A DNA stretch of 64,000 nucleotides, from assembly GCF_905475395.1 (NCBI RefSeq), contig NC_058338.1:4713001-4777000 (forward strand), in the 5' to 3' direction. A model generated the notes under the pieces. That model worked only from the letters and a program-made list of their open reading frames with translations, searched no databases and was not told the origin of the DNA. This DNA is from Chrysoperla carnea. Lineage: Eukaryota; Arthropoda; Insecta; Neuroptera; Chrysopidae. Within the stretch, counting starts at the first letter, position 1, and the number at the start of each line of letters is the position of its first letter. Both the position numbers and the translations under genes were made by a program. This document shows positions 1-12,764 of this stretch, one piece after another.

Positions 1-3000
1 TCATTATTATTTTGACTGGCAGAATAATAGTACAATTATTATTATACTTATATACTTTATTTATTATTTGCAATAATAAATGAAAAAAATGATTCGTTAA
101 TTAAAGCGTTTCTGACTGATTTTTACAGGATGGTTTTTTCAATTACTGTGCTAAAACTATGGTAAAATGTTTATTAGACAGAATTTTTAATAAGGCTTGC
201 TATCAGTGGCGTAGCTCGTCTTGGAGGAGCATCGTATCAAAATTATTTGGGGGACCCAAATGAAGGGTGAAGATTTCTCACAAAACAAACAAAATTTCAA
301 TAAATATTTATTGATTGATTATAAGTTATCACTTCCTCCTAGAAATTGACCTAGCCAAACAATTCAAATTAAATATACACTTTTCTTGCCTTTTTTCGGT
401 AAATTGATTTATTGAAACATGTATAGCTGAAGACGATTTCAGTTTTTCTATGCTTACGTAATTAATTAATGACCCTTTAAGTGACATTGTGGATAACATT
501 TACTAATTTTTGCTTGCATATGTAAGGGGCCTCTGTAGCTCGGAGGCCCCGTATCATTAATAGTTACTATCAAATTCATTCTCTAGGCGATGTTGCAGGT
601 ACCAGTTAGACATTAATAAATATTAGTAATAAACTGAATATTATAAAATGTATGTTATTGGTTTATAAGTTATATCTACCTGATTTGATTAAAGATAGAT
701 TATGAAGTGAATTATTTATTCATAAAAGTGAAAAGATACACCTGAAAATGACCATATCATTTTCATATATACCTATCTAAACAGAGAAAGTCATTAACCT
801 TCTTTCTCTTTTTATTGTTGCATTTCTTTAATTATAAATAAATAAATAAATATTTATATGTAATACAGAGTTACACCCAAACTTAAAACACTAAAAAATT
901 ATGTTAAAAGGTATATTTTTTTAGTGGTTTACCGTAAACCGTTTACGGGATATTGCCAACGAATTTAAATAAAAATAGATACGTAAGAACACTTGGAATT
1001 TCATCAAAGATGACACTTTTATGCGCTTGATTATCTTACGGCCATTAAAATCTTACTTTTTGTCGATCAAGTTCAAATGATAATGACCTGATCGTTTATG
1101 TCATATAGTCATCAAAGAGATCGAGTTCACACAACATCTCAACAGCAATCATTATTAAACGGGTTTAATAACTTTGGCTTAGCAGATAGCGTGCAAACGT
1201 GTCAAAGATAATTCTTATATATCATTTAGTGATTTTTTTTAATTATTTTTATTTCAAAATTATAGATGCAATTACATTTATTTTAGCGAAAAACATTATA
1301 TTTAATTAGAATCTACATGTTTTTTAACATGATTCTGCGGCCAGATATGAAGGAAGGCGAATACTAAAGAACAACGAAAATAGGCAAGTATCAAATGTAA
1401 AATGATATCGCATATTGAATGGATTGTGTTCGCCTTCGTGCCTGGCCAGAGGTTAAAATCTCGAATTTCCATTGCATGCATCTTCTCTTTAGAAAAACTT
1501 TTTAAAATTCATAAAATTATCGTAAAAATGTCAACAAGTATAAATAACTAATATATAAATTTTAATACATTTTTTAATTAATTAATCAGTAATTCATTAA
1601 TTTTTCTCTTTAAATATCATCAAATTGCCACAATTTTACAAGAAAATTACATGAACATTGTAGTAAATAACACTCTTTAAAACGGATCTTTTTGGTAGCA
1701 GTTATTTACGTTACTAGTTTATCGAGAGAGAAACTTTTTATGGGTTGAGCCACCTAAGCGGGCGCCTAAAATGTCTAAACGCGGCATTGTGAATAAGGGA
1801 TATGGAGTAGACTTAACATGTGTTTTAAAAGAATCCCAACAATTGATGTAAGATGTGTCACGATATCCATCCCTTTTTCGGGCTAAGAACTGGTCTAAAC
1901 TGATAAGAGCTTGTGTCGTAAAAGAAACAACAAAGTTATTTTTTGGAGGAGCTTATCAAGTCTTTGCAATTACCTATAATCGTTTTCTTATTAATCACGT
2001 ATTTTAATAAAAATTTGATTTGTAGGATAAATTAATTTTTTACCAAAATGATTAACATTTATTAGAAGCGTGGGTTCAAATACCTAAATAGCAAATGAAA
2101 TTTAAAAAAAAGTAATTAATGTTTGAACATCAATATCGTGATTGAAATTCATAAATAGTTATTGTTTTATTTTCATGTAGAACTATTTATCTATTATTCT
2201 TAAATTTCATCATGCATTATTGTTCAAATATTAATATATTTATTAGTAAAAAAAAAGAAAATATTGATTTGATTTCTTAGTATTTTCATTGTAATTTAAT
2301 AGTGGCCCTAATTTGATAAAGTCGTGGCTCGTGGCAAAGGTTAGCTGCTTGAATTTTGAGATGTTTTTTCGTTTTCATAAAAAGTATCCTGATGATTTTT
2401 GGCTTTATTTAAGCAAATCTACTCAACTGTTGTTATTGATGATTTTGCTAGAAATTTATATATATAAAAATACAGGAAAACGTAGTAAATTCTTTTTTGG
2501 ACTATCGTTTTTCATTCACAATTTCCAAGTGTTCCAATACCAAATCAATACAAAACAAGTATCATTAAGTATTTTCAAAGAATCATTTATAATCAAAACA
2601 TAAAAAGAAATTTAATGTCATTTATATAAAGTAAACAATTTTCTTTTATATTCAATTCAGCCATATCTGAGTAAATTCAGAAAAATATATTTCCATTATC
2701 TTTGTATTAGCATCTCTATTGTACCTATTATATTCATTATTTTCAATAAATATATTTATTTTTATTAAAAGTTCATAGACCTAACTGTATTTCTATTTGA
2801 CCATCATAGTAGAATTCAGCATTTTATGGAGTGGCTAAGAAAATGCTTATAGTTAAGGTAGTACAAGCGCCAAGGAAAGTTTATACTAAAATAAGAATAC
2901 AATTAGTCCAACTTCATATAAAAAAATCAAGCCTTTTATCCAAAATTTCCTGGGCGCTCGTACATTCTTAACAAATTCAACAGCTACTATGCCAAAAAGT

Positions 3001-3059
3001 ATACCTACTGTTCAAATTTTGTTGTCTAATTCTAGAAAACTAATTCAATTTGACTCAAT
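1..3059. other. Noncoding AT-rich sequence upstream of tetraspanin exons
   Basis: I see no convincing exon on either strand. The short open frames here are low complexity, rich in Phe, Ile, Lys and Leu, and lack splice or family support. A segment beginning near 205 with CAGTGGCGTAGC resembles the terminus of hAT-type DNA transposons and is followed by a GGGGGACCC-containing stretch and, near 530-560, an inverted CGGAGGCCCCG stretch. No matching right terminus was found. The missing first exon(s) of the tetraspanin gene could lie here or outside the window. Confidence 0.5.
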
Positions 3060-3220
3060 TCTTCGAAATATCGATTTTTTGTACTTCGTGACGTCAACAA
3101 AATCCAAAAAAAATTTACTTTTCTTCATCAAATGCAAATTTTATCCAATTTTTCCAAAACCAAGTATGTAATTCTAATAATTACAAATCATATTTTTCAA
3201 ATTTTATTTCGATTTTACAT
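3060..3220 (+). repeat. Diverged single copy of the ~316-bp repeat
   Basis: This stretch follows the same order of words as the tandem arrays at 31690 and 42224: GACGTCA, AATCCAAAAAA, a run around CAAATTTTATCCAATTTT, then AAGTATGTAAT. It has several substitutions relative to those arrays. It is a lone older copy, not an array. Confidence 0.65.
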
Positions 3221-3800
3221 ACCGGACCAAATTTGGCTATAATATCCAAAAAATCAATTTTTGTACTTTTTGAATCAAAATTTAAAAAATTATAATTTTG
3301 ATTTATCTTAAAAAAAACTTCACCCAATTTTAATAATCTTAAGAAGCTCGCTTGTCTTAGCCATTATTTAGTATTCCTAAATTCATTTCTGGTACTAAAT
3401 AGGGAACATCATTTTCCAAGCAGAGACAATAGATATAGTACCTACTACTTTCAAGACAAATAAATGTGAATTTAAACAAAAATAAATTATGTATAATAGA
3501 CTATGAGACATATATTTATATTTTTATTGATAAAACTGTGATTGTTATCGATAATAGTTTTATTGAATAATAATATGTTTTATACATATCACTGAAATGG
3601 GATATTTAACAATATTTTATATTCAAAACAAAGCAATAGATTCTATAAACAACAAAACATTTTTAATTAATCATTTATATATAAAATCAATTTTATTAAA
3701 GGTAAAGATATTGCAAATTTAGCGAAAAATATATAAGTTTTAAAATTGGAATTAAAACTCTATTTTTACACTAATTTAAACTTACAACTGTGTAGTATTG
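3221..3800. other. Noncoding AT-rich sequence
   Basis: No exon, tandem repeat or recognisable element was seen in this stretch. Confidence 0.5.
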
Positions 3801-3807
3801 TTTTTAG

Positions 3808-3871
3808 CCTAGTCAAAGCGGTTCATGTTTTGAATCAAAAGGTACCGGGTTCAAATCCCGGAAGAACCGAA
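3808..3871 (+). repeat. tRNA-derived SINE head (A box and B box)
   Basis: The segment begins with an A-box-like TAGCCTAGTCAAAGCGG and ends with a B-box/T-arm ACCGGGTTCAAATCCCGG, at about the spacing found in a tRNA. The 3' AAGAACC finds no good partner at the 5' side and the anticodon arm pairs poorly, so this is not a working tRNA. The middle (CATG, TGAATC, AAAAGG) resembles the minus-strand copy at 46862-46925, which argues for a SINE family with RNA polymerase III promoters. Confidence 0.6.
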
Positions 3872-4760
3872 TATTTTTATATATTTTTTTTAAATAAACT
3901 TTTTATTACTTTTATTTCTTTGGAAGTTTTATGGTATTTAATGGATGACTTTAAAAAAAAAATGATTGCTACATATATATTTAAAATTCTCGAAGCAAAT
4001 ATTGACAGATTATGAAATCTCGTTTTCACGTTAAAATGAGGGATAATCTGCGAGTGCTATTCTTGAATTGTACATAAAAAGATTCTTTTTCCATTTTTCA
4101 CCATTCACAAACCTTATGGCGAAACCATATTGGTGAGTCTTAAGATATCCAGGTTTATATTTTGACAAGAACTTCAATAATTCGGAAAATTACCATGTTT
4201 CCTTATTTTAACTCGTTCGCCAATTGCAACTCTTAGTCCTATCATTTCCTACTTTATGATTCTAACATAGAATTCATTCAGTAAACATAGCACATCCAAC
4301 AAAATCGGCTTAATCAGAAAATGGGAAACGAATATTTCCATATACTAATCAAGCCGAACCTTTGAAGGTTCCTCCTATTTCTAGTCAAAACAAACATGCT
4401 TTTCAGTCTCCTCCGAAGAAAAGTGAAAAAAGAGATATTTTTGCTTCTGACACGGGAAGGGCTGAATATTGTATTCGTTATGGCTTGAATATGGGGAGAG
4501 GGTATTACGAGGATTCCGTGTAGCGAAAGGAAGGGAGCGAAGAAGGAGAAAATTAAATAACTGTCTCTTTTTCTTGAAATGAAAATTAGTTATTTCTTTC
4601 CAATTTTATGGTTTGCATGTCTAAAATTTCGCCAATATTTGTTTCATATGTCGAATATCAAAATATTTTTACACGTTAATTAGAATGAATAATAATTAAT
4701 TAGAATCTAATGATATTGTAATAAATTTTAATAAATAAATAATAATAATTTTGATTACAG
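3872..4760. other. Noncoding sequence before the first visible tetraspanin exon
   Basis: No exon was recognised. The sequence ends in the acceptor TTTTGATTACAG that precedes the first visible tetraspanin exon, so at least its 3' part is intron. Confidence 0.5.
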
Positions 4761-7700
4761 GAATTTACACAACCCACTGTTATTAAGCAAGCATCATACG
4801 TCCTGATTGCGGCTGGATCGTTTATGTTTATTGTTAGTTTCCTGGGGTACTGTGGTGCACTGCGTGAATCTAAATGCCTTCTCACTCTGGTACGTATCTA
4901 TCTATAATAAATAATAAATTTAAATCATATAATATTGGATGAATTTATTTTGGAGATATTTTAATTTGTTTTAAACTTTAAACTTTTAAAAATATTTTCG
5001 ACCGGTCCTTGGTCCAAAAAATTGGTCGGGACCCTGATCTTGACGCCGTTCACATCAGTTATTAAATTTCTTCCAAAAAATTGTAGTCTACTCCGGTAAT
5101 GCCCATTCATTTATCGGTTGTTTTTTTGCTACGCAAATTGGATCTTGAAACCGTTTATACTGAAGATGAGGCCTGTGTCACGCGAAGGGAGCGGATGTCT
5201 TGGAGTTCAACATGATTAGGTTGAAAATTAATTCCAGATCACAATCTACTTCGAATTGTTTCTGACACTTTTTCCCGAGAAAATGAAAAATTTTGATGAA
5301 GAATCTTGCATTCAACTTCTGGAACCATACTCCCTAATTTTGCACGATGATTTCTGTGACATCTGGATCAAGGAAGTTAAATTGTAGAAAAATCGTATTG
5401 CCCGACAGAACGTAAAAAATTTCACTCGAAGCACTCGATATTTGCAATGAAGATTTGTTTCCAACTGTCTACCAAATATCGCGTTCTGGCAGATCAAATT
5501 TCATCGATAATGTCCTTTACCGATTCGATCAAACTATCACTTTATTTCAATAAAATTTACCTTAAAACGAAAGTTGAAAATCGCACGAGAAATCGATAAA
5601 ATGAATCATAATTTTTTAATGTGAGATTGCTTTTTTCATTGCTATTACTCAAAGAATTCTGTATGTGATTTGAAAGTAAAATTTCTACAAAAAAAAACTT
5701 TACGCGCGTGGGGTATTAAAATTAATAATAAAATTTCAAATGAACTATTTATATAAACAAATATAAAATTGTAAATAAACAATTTATTGTTCATTCTAAA
5801 TTTATATTAACTCATTGGGTGTCCCAACAAATTTAGAAAATAGATCAATTTTTCTTATCCCTGAAATGAGGAAGACGATGTGAAAATATGAATATTTACA
5901 CTGATGAGAGAAACTCTTTTATTGATGCTTGGGATAAATTCTGTGTTTTCCTCTGAGGCTCACAAAATATCTCACCGAGCTGCATTTGTGTAAGCCACAA
6001 CTTCCCCTAGAAAACACTTTTTCACTCCAGAAGTCTTTAAGGCCTATTTGTATTCATAAATCCAACCCAACCAGGACAAAAGAAGAGCCCGATATATAAC
6101 TTCTAAATTTTAAAACACCCGGTATTAGACAATAGTTGCTTTCACAATAACGTAGCGGCCTTGTTTTTAAAAAAGATTTTAAACGTTTTTTATTATTTAT
6201 TTTAAAAATGATAAGGGCTTTAAAATTAAATATGAAATACAAAGCCTCATTTATTTTTATTTTAAATGTTTATATATTTTTATTAATGTTTTATTTTTTT
6301 TTTTGTTCTAGTATGGAATTTGTTTAGTCATCATATTAGCAATTGAAATCACGGCGGGTGGACTTGCAGTGCTAAATAAAGATAAAGTAAGTTATAAAAA
6401 TACAAAAATACACACTTTAAGTGTTTAAAAAAAAATACGACTACTTAAATAAATGCATTTATTACTTTTTTTTATATAAATTTCTATTTTCAAGTAATTA
6501 TAATTACCACATGGGTCGTAGCGTTTATGCTTAACAGTGGCAATCTTATAACTTGTATGTTATAACACTTGCCTATAACTTTTTCTAAATAGTTATTAAT
6601 TATGTAGTTAATTTACATTTAGTTTAAAAATAGATTTTTTATTTAATAACCAATGAACTTAGTAAACATTAATATGATCAATTATTATTAAATAATTATT
6701 AAAATATTAATGAAATTAATCACCTTGTTAATTATTCGATAATGGAAATATTTAACTGTTTTTCGTGTATTGATTACTGGTATTTCTCAAAACACAATTA
6801 ACAAGTGAAATTTACAAAATTTAAAAAACCCCCGACAAATGCGATTTATTCCTTGTAAGCCGATTTTAGGAAACTTAGCTATAAAATATTCTCAATCAAG
6901 TCGGTTCGACCGTTTAGGGGCTACGATGTCACTGAGAAGCACACAAACGCACAGATAAACACTTTAAACTTATAACACTCCTTCCTTAATCAATATCAAA
7001 GTGATGGTCAAGGACATCAGATGAGATGAAAAGGATACTTCGAGAGCTATCATTTTTTGGGACAAATTTTTGGAAATATTTTAATTGAAATTGAAATATT
7101 TGAGTTGAGTTTGTTCTTTTGAATTATTGTTTTGAATTACCTAATTATTTTACCATTTCATTTTTCAAAATGAATTGAGCCATGTTTATTTGGCCATCCA
7201 TTTCCATAGTAATTATTTATATGTTAAAATTATATGTCATGCCTTTTCCAAACTGAATCGATTTTGAAGATCATCGCCAATTTTTTAGTTTTTTGGCTAC
7301 GAAACCCTAATCTCGCACTTGAAACGTAGCTAAAAACACTCTCCGTTAAATTATATTTCAAATGAAACCAAAAAAATTATAATCGGTTCATCCGTTTAGG
7401 CACTACGATGCCACAGACAGACACACACCCCTTTTTTTAGTTCGGGGGTTAAAAAGAGATCAGTTGATTGGGTAATGACTCGTATGACGTCTTTCTATAC
7501 TGGTATGTATTTTGGAACGCAAGCTAGATTTCCCCCCAGATCCTTTAAAGTACTTTCTCCTTCCTAAACACATTCATCTTTCTTTTTTTTTTCTTAAATT
7601 AACATCTTCTTTCATTGCATGCTTTCTTTTAGATAATAGAAACCACATCTATTTGGAGTTATTGGTACAATCAATTGAAATCAAACTTGCATTATATCAT

Positions 7701-10084
7701 TACAATAACATTAATTCTTATGTATCAAACATCACAAATAATGCCATATCCAGATCAATTAATTTATATAAATCAATCAGTGAACAATTTATATTCATCA
7801 TTAATATCATTTAGTAAATTATTTATTATATTTATGGCAGCATTCATTTGTTTATTTATCTTTACATTTTGGTTATTATTTATATTATTACAAGTTATTT
7901 GTATTTTAGCATTTTGTTTCTTATGTTCATTCGTTTTCTTTATATTAATTGCTATTATGGCGTGTACTATAATTAGTGTTGGTTTTTTTATTATTGAAAT
8001 TATATTTATTTATGCTTATTCAAAACGATTCAGGCAAAAGAGATTATGGATTAATCCGATTAATCGGATTTTACGTTAAAAATGTTATATTCGTTGGGTT
8101 GATTTTTTTAACAAGTATATGCTGCTACATTTATGTAATTGTTACTACATTTATGTAATATAGATTGCATATACTATTTAAAAAAATCATAGATATCGAG
8201 CTACTTTTGCTAACTAAGCTAACTATGGCGTATACTTTATTTTTTTGCACGGAACTAATGTGATATGTAATAATGAGAAATACAACGAAATAGTAAATGC
8301 CAAATGCCACTGAAAAATCCTCAAAATTTTGAACTTACCTACTATTAGTTTTTAGTATTTATTTTCTAAGAAATTGCAGAGGTCTTTCTATTACCGAGAC
8401 CATTTTAGAGTAATAAGGGGCCATAATAATCTTTTGTCTGAATAAAACGCATGTATGCTATAGCTTTATTGTAACTAACATTATATGCTTCCTCTTTTCT
8501 TTGCTTACTTTATAAAGCTAAGCTTAATTTATTTGCTTGTACATTAAAATTAAATTTACAAAATATATTTTATTTTGGTAATATTTCTGCATTTTTCTAT
8601 TTCTCTTATTTTCCCTAAATTCCCAAGATCCCTGGATACAGTATTAACCCGTCAGCACTTGCATTATGAGCATTTTGCTCCCGCTCGATTTAATAGATAA
8701 ATAACTTTTATTTTTCAAATGGCATACGTGGTTAAAACTTTTTCTATCTTTATAAAATTTTATCTATTTTCGAACTATGAATTTTTCAGATTTTTTTCTA
8801 CTATCTACAGTTTTTTTTAAATATATTTCTTTCAAGTCCTGTGAGAATTTCTCTCATCTCGAGAGTAAAGGTGTAAGCAAAAAATATTAACTAACCTAAT
8901 AATAATGACTAGAGTTTCGAAAAACACCAACTTTTCCCAATTCATTTAAACGAATTTAAACAAATCAACCATTAATAATCCATATTTATTTTTGTTTAAG
9001 GCTGAAGCAGAAACTCGAACATTCTTAAAAACAACAATAACCAAATATTATGCAACACCGGATAAAGCTGATGCCGTTACAGTTATGTGGAATACCATGA
9101 TGAGACAATTATCATGTTGTGGAGTGGATAACTACAAAGATTTCGAGGACAGTCCAAAATGGATTAGTGAAAAGGGCGAACAAAAATTACCAGCTGCATG
9201 CTGTGCATACGATAAAAATATTCATAATTATCAAAATTGTACATCAAATCCATCTGAATCGAATTCGTATTACGAAACTGTAAGTATATTTAGCTAAACA
9301 ATCCGAAAAATTCGTAATTCTATTTTCCTGTTTATTGTTCAAGTCAGACTCGTAGCCAGACCTAACTAGTTGTACGGGAACTAGTTGTAGGAGAAAATTT
9401 TGCTCCTAAAGTCTAAGGAGTCTAAAAGAGCAGTCATTTTTGGGGGAATTTTCAGTGGATTTTTGATAATTTGGAAGTTAGGATTTTAAGTCACCGCGCG
9501 ATCCATTAATCCAATTAATATACGGAGTTTCAATGTTAAATTTGACAAAATTGCTACCAGAACAAAAAATACCTTCTTATAGACGGAAACTATCCAAGAC
9601 TTTCCTCTTGGTCAAGCTACTATGGTAGAGCGGTTTTTCGGGGCTTAATCTTTTCGTCTAAACTTCTTCGAGCATGATATTTTAGCAGCAAGTACAATAT
9701 TTTGTGAAATACCTTTTTTCACCTTTAATTGTTTATAACTTTGGCAATTTTTTATGTGCTGAACAATTTTCTAGATATAATTCCGAATCCAACGATCTAT
9801 TTCAATATTTCACCAATTTTAACTTGTCGATTAGATTAAAATACTGTTCAGACCTAATCAAATGAATCGATAATTATCTCCATTAATAAATCAAAATTCT
9901 GAAAGCAGTTTTATTAATCTTTTTCTTATTTATTTTTTAGGGTTGCTTCAAAACGTTACTCCATTGGATTATGCAACACATGGACATTATCATATGGTGT
10001 GTCGTCAGTTTAGGATTAATACAATTATTTGGAATATTTTTTGCATTCTGTTTGTGCAAATCATTTGAGGAATATTTAAAATGA
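4761..10084 (+). CDS. Tetraspanin, 3' four exons (5' end missing)
   Basis: Tetraspanins are four-pass membrane proteins that organise receptors and adhesion molecules into membrane domains. Visible exons are 4761-4889, 6312-6386, 9001-9279 and 9941-10084 (TGA), all phase 0, with GT-AG borders, giving 208 residues. Exon 1 seen encodes transmembrane segment 2 with the family hallmark FLGYCGALRESKCLL. Exon 2 encodes segment 3. Exon 3 encodes the large extracellular loop with the diagnostic LSCCG, then PAACC and YQNC. The last exon opens with the final loop Cys-containing GC and encodes segment 4 and a short tail ending CKSFEEYLK. The loop has six cysteines, the usual number for the CD63-like branch. 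Segment 1 and the small loop are not seen, so the gene starts upstream of 4761, perhaps outside the window. The family is certain; which insect Tsp it is cannot be told. Confidence 0.95.
4890..6311 (+). other. Tetraspanin intron between TM2 and TM3 exons
   Basis: Starts GTACGT and ends TTTGTTCTAG. The interior (about 5000-5560) is less AT-rich than its surroundings and may be old transposon sequence, but I could not identify a protein in any frame. Confidence 0.5.
6822..7456 (+). mobile_element. Interspersed element with AACCCCCGA termini, copy A
   Basis: The element starts near AACCCCCGACAAATGCG and ends TTAGTTCGGGGGTT, so its ends form a short inverted repeat (AACCCCCGA/TTCGGGGGTT). The body has phrases repeated in other copies: TCGGTTCGACCGTTTAGGGG, AGTGATGGTCAAGGACATCA and GATGAGATGAAAAGGATACT. 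Related copies are at 44800-45640 (reverse, interrupted), 45990-46445 and 50622-51010. No open frame is present, so it is non-autonomous. It lies in the tetraspanin intron. Confidence 0.7.
7633..8079 (+). CDS. Possible terminal exon coding a hydrophobic membrane tail
   Basis: A good acceptor (TTTCTTTTAG) ends at 7632 and is followed by 148 open codons to a TAA at 8077-8079. The translation starts IIETTSIWSYW, then has a polar stretch (PYPDQLIYINQSVNN) and about 75 residues of almost continuous hydrophobic sequence, enough for three or four membrane helices, ending in the basic tail YSKRFRQKRLW. The first ATG in frame is at about 7719, so translation from the acceptor implies an upstream exon. 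The exon is phase 0, as is the end of the tetraspanin exon at 6386, so it could be an alternative last exon of that gene. It could also be the end of a separate nested gene. I do not recognise the family; a loose likeness to hairpin membrane proteins is not enough to name it. Confidence 0.45.
   Translation: MIETTSIWSYWYNQLKSNLHYIITITLILMYQTSQIMPYPDQLIYINQSVNNLYSSLISFSKLFIIFMAAFICLFIFTFWLLFILLQVICILAFCFLCSFVFFILIAIMACTIISVGFFIIEIIFIYAYSKRFRQKRLWINPINRILR
8080..9000 (+). other. Rest of the tetraspanin intron
   Basis: AT-rich intron sequence ending in TTTTTGTTTAAG before the large-loop exon. No repeat or exon was recognised. Confidence 0.6.
9720..9880 (+). repeat. Interspersed repeat shared with 24840-24985
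   Basis: This stretch in the last tetraspanin intron shares ordered phrases with 24840-24985 in the ETAA1-like gene: GTTTATAACTTT, ATTTTTTATGTGCT, TTTTCTAGA and ATTTCACCAAT followed by a CTTGT motif. It is a diverged copy of one interspersed family and has no coding content. Confidence 0.6.
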
Positions 10085-10296
10085 ATCTTTAAATCTGTAA
10101 CTTTATTTGTTTTTGTATAGAAAATAATTAATTATATTGATTGATTTTTATTCTCAAAATATGGGACCAAAATATTAACAAGCCTTTGTTCAAAAAATTA
10201 CTTTTATTATCGGGGATATGATAAAAAATACTTATGTAGGTTAATCAACAGTAATTGAATCTTCAGGAAATAATCACTGGTTGAAAAAATTACGAT

Positions 10297-10521
10297 AAAA
10301 TATTTGAAGAAAAAATAATTCTTAGTAAGTCTTAGAAACTCTAAAAAAAGTCTTAGAAACTCTGAATTCTCAACGTTTTTTGGACTGTCTAATTCAGAGT
10401 TATGCAGACTTTTATTAAGTCGGAATTAGACAGTCCAAAAACGTTGATATATTCACAGTTCCTAAGATTTTTTCAAATTGTCTAAGACTTATTCAGAATT
10501 ATTTTCTCTTCAAATATTTTT
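10297..10521. mobile_element. Palindromic MITE downstream of tetraspanin
   Basis: Both arms carry the same words in inverted order: AAATATTTGAAGA near 10299 with TCTTCAAATATTT near 10508, TCTTAGTAAGTCTTAGA with TCTAAGACTTA, and TTTTTTGGACTGTCTAATTC with GAATTAGACAGTCCAAAAA. The arms are about 100 bp long. The left arm has an internal duplication of AAGTCTTAGAAACTCT. It has no open frame, so it is a foldback or MITE-like element. Confidence 0.75.
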
Positions 10522-12404
10522 CCCATCAGGAATTCTAAGCCTAAGCCTATGTTTACAAGAAATTTCGTAATATTTTAGCAAAATATTGTGATCCAGAATA
10601 TCCAACCGTTTTTATCCATTCAGACGCCTCGGTAACTTCTTTGAGTGCACAGAATCAAGGATTTTTATCCAAAAACAGACTTATATTACTTAGCATCACC
10701 TTAACATTAAGCCTGTACCCTTAAAAAATACATTAGTATTTGCATACTAGGCAAGATTTTTAGCAATATCGACTGGAAATGAAAGCCCACGAAAAATTAA
10801 TTTAAAATTATTAAATTATTTGATAATATTTCTATATAAGTATTTATTCTCTTTATATTCCCGAATTCTATTACTGTGAAAGTACCTGATTTTTTTAAAA
10901 TTAATGATTGAGGCTATTATTGTTTAATTTCATTACAGAATTTTGTATAAAAATTGGACAGGGCACTTCGAATATAATTCAAATGAAAAAAGTTTAAAAA
11001 AGGATTAAAAATACAAAATAATAAATAATTTTATTTCTTTCTACTCATTTCTACCAAAAATATATTTGGGTGTTTAGTTCATTTGTGAGAACACCCTGGA
11101 TATTCACAAATGTCTGACATGTATAAATTATTCATATTCAAAAATTTTGTTTTCGTTAATTTAAGTATCTTGACTACTTTAGGATTTGTTTATAAAATTA
11201 TTTATGAAAAAGAATAATGTAATTAGAATTAATAAAAATTTTTGTTTGTAATATTTTTACATTTTTTCTAGAGGTGAAAAACTCTGATAAAAAATGGGAT
11301 TCAGGAATAAAAAATTTCGGATTCAACCAATCGGAATGAATACGGTTCAATCGGATTCATTAAAATTTCAAATTTCGTCTTGGATTTCTATTTAATTGAA
11401 TTAGAATTCCATCCGAATGAATACGAAAATTATAATACGAATGGAATTCGACTTTTTCCCTGGATAGATTATTGTTCCGCGCTCGAATAGTCGCCATTTT
11501 TGGTCCACACCCTTATACAGTCAGTGTATTCATCATTATAGTTTATCGGACTTATTCTTCAAGTCTCCATTTTGAAAATATTAGAATAGCGTTTAAAACA
11601 AATTTTTATTAAAACACGAAATTTTTCTAATATTTTACCACTTTTACAGCAAGTCTGATTACGCTCAACTGATTCAAAGTCTGATTAATGATTGCCATTT
11701 TCAGGCAGTAGAAAAACTGCAAAAATTTTGATACTAAATAATGAAATAGAGGAATCGGAGAATTATATAAAGTGAATTATTTGAATTAAAAGTAATTTAG
11801 GATATATTTAAGCGTAGTCACAGTCTCGGAATCCACAGATATATCAAAGAAATTCCTTAGTTGTATATTTATGCATTTAAAGTACTATGATGATAAATTT
11901 AAATTGAAACTTTCGAGTTTATAGATTTTGTGTAAATATTTGTATTTAATTGTTACATCATTATAATAAATAAACCTTTATAAATTGTATTATTTATTTA
12001 AAATCATCCCTAAATTTCTTAAAAACTTCATAGCTGTGTCCGCTTTTTGACGATTGCTTATCGAACACAGCTCATCATCCATTTTCTTTTATCATTCTCC
12101 TCGTACTGAAAAATGTCAATTTTATTGTAAAATGCACAGATTTTCTCAAAATAAACAGCTGATGTTGTTTAAGTAAGAAAATTTTCGGTAACTTTAGACC
12201 CTCGACACCCCATCTCTATAGGAGAAAATAAGAAAATCATCAACCCCTTCCCCTTCCTCAAATGATAAGGCGTAGGAAGTGATAACATAGAACCGTAATA
12301 TGGCCATCCAAACGGTCAATCGTTATAGAGACTTTAAAAAAAGTACGCGTATAGCTGTTTTCGTCTGTCTTATATCAACTCTATGAAATACACAGATATG
12401 CACG
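10522..12404. other. Intergenic sequence between tetraspanin and Nup133
   Basis: I see no exon. AATAAA-like signals around 11965-11972 could serve either gene but are not decisive in such AT-rich DNA. Confidence 0.5.
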
Positions 12405-12407
12405 TAA

Positions 12408-12545
12408 TAAATTTCGATTTTTTCCCCAATTTCCTAGATCAGTTTTTTGTATTTTTAGAATACGTATTTTCGACTACCAAGTAGTCATCATCAGTAAGAA
12501 TTAGCTAGTGAATGTTACTCTATACTAATTTGGTGACGGACTGCA
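12408..12545 (-). mobile_element. MITE family M1, truncated copy
   Basis: Beginning at AAATTTCGATTTTTT, the sequence matches the reverse complement of 26150-26330, through CCTAGATCAGTTTTTTGTA, TACGTATTTTCGACTACCAA, GTAGTCATCATCAGTAAGAA and on to AATTTGGTGACGGACTGCAC. It stops before the second terminal repeat that the 26-kb copy has, so it is truncated. It lies about 220 bp upstream of the Nup133 start codon. Confidence 0.8.
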
Positions 12546-12764
12546 CATTTTGTGTCGTTCTCCTTCTTTATAACCTCCATGGTCTATGTACTCATATATG
12601 TCTATGATCGTGTGACGCTCTACCATAGATATATATTATCTATGTCACTCTTGGGGGGATACAAATTTAAATATTGGCAAAACTGTCACTTTGTCAGTTA
12701 AATCAGTAATGTGAAAATATAAACATAACACAAAAATAAGCACATTTTCATTTTGAATTGAAAG

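Noticed and set aside
3808-3871. Functional tRNA gene
   Set aside because: The T arm is perfect but the acceptor stem cannot close and the anticodon arm pairs poorly, so a SINE or pseudogene is more likely.
3746-4015. 89-codon frame over the tRNA-like segment
   Set aside because: It runs through the SINE head and AT-rich flank; composition is low complexity and there is no splice or family support.
7675-8079. Naming the hydrophobic exon as a promethin/LDAF1 homologue
   Set aside because: The hydrophobic pattern is loosely similar, but the conserved glycine and glutamate residues of that family are not seen.
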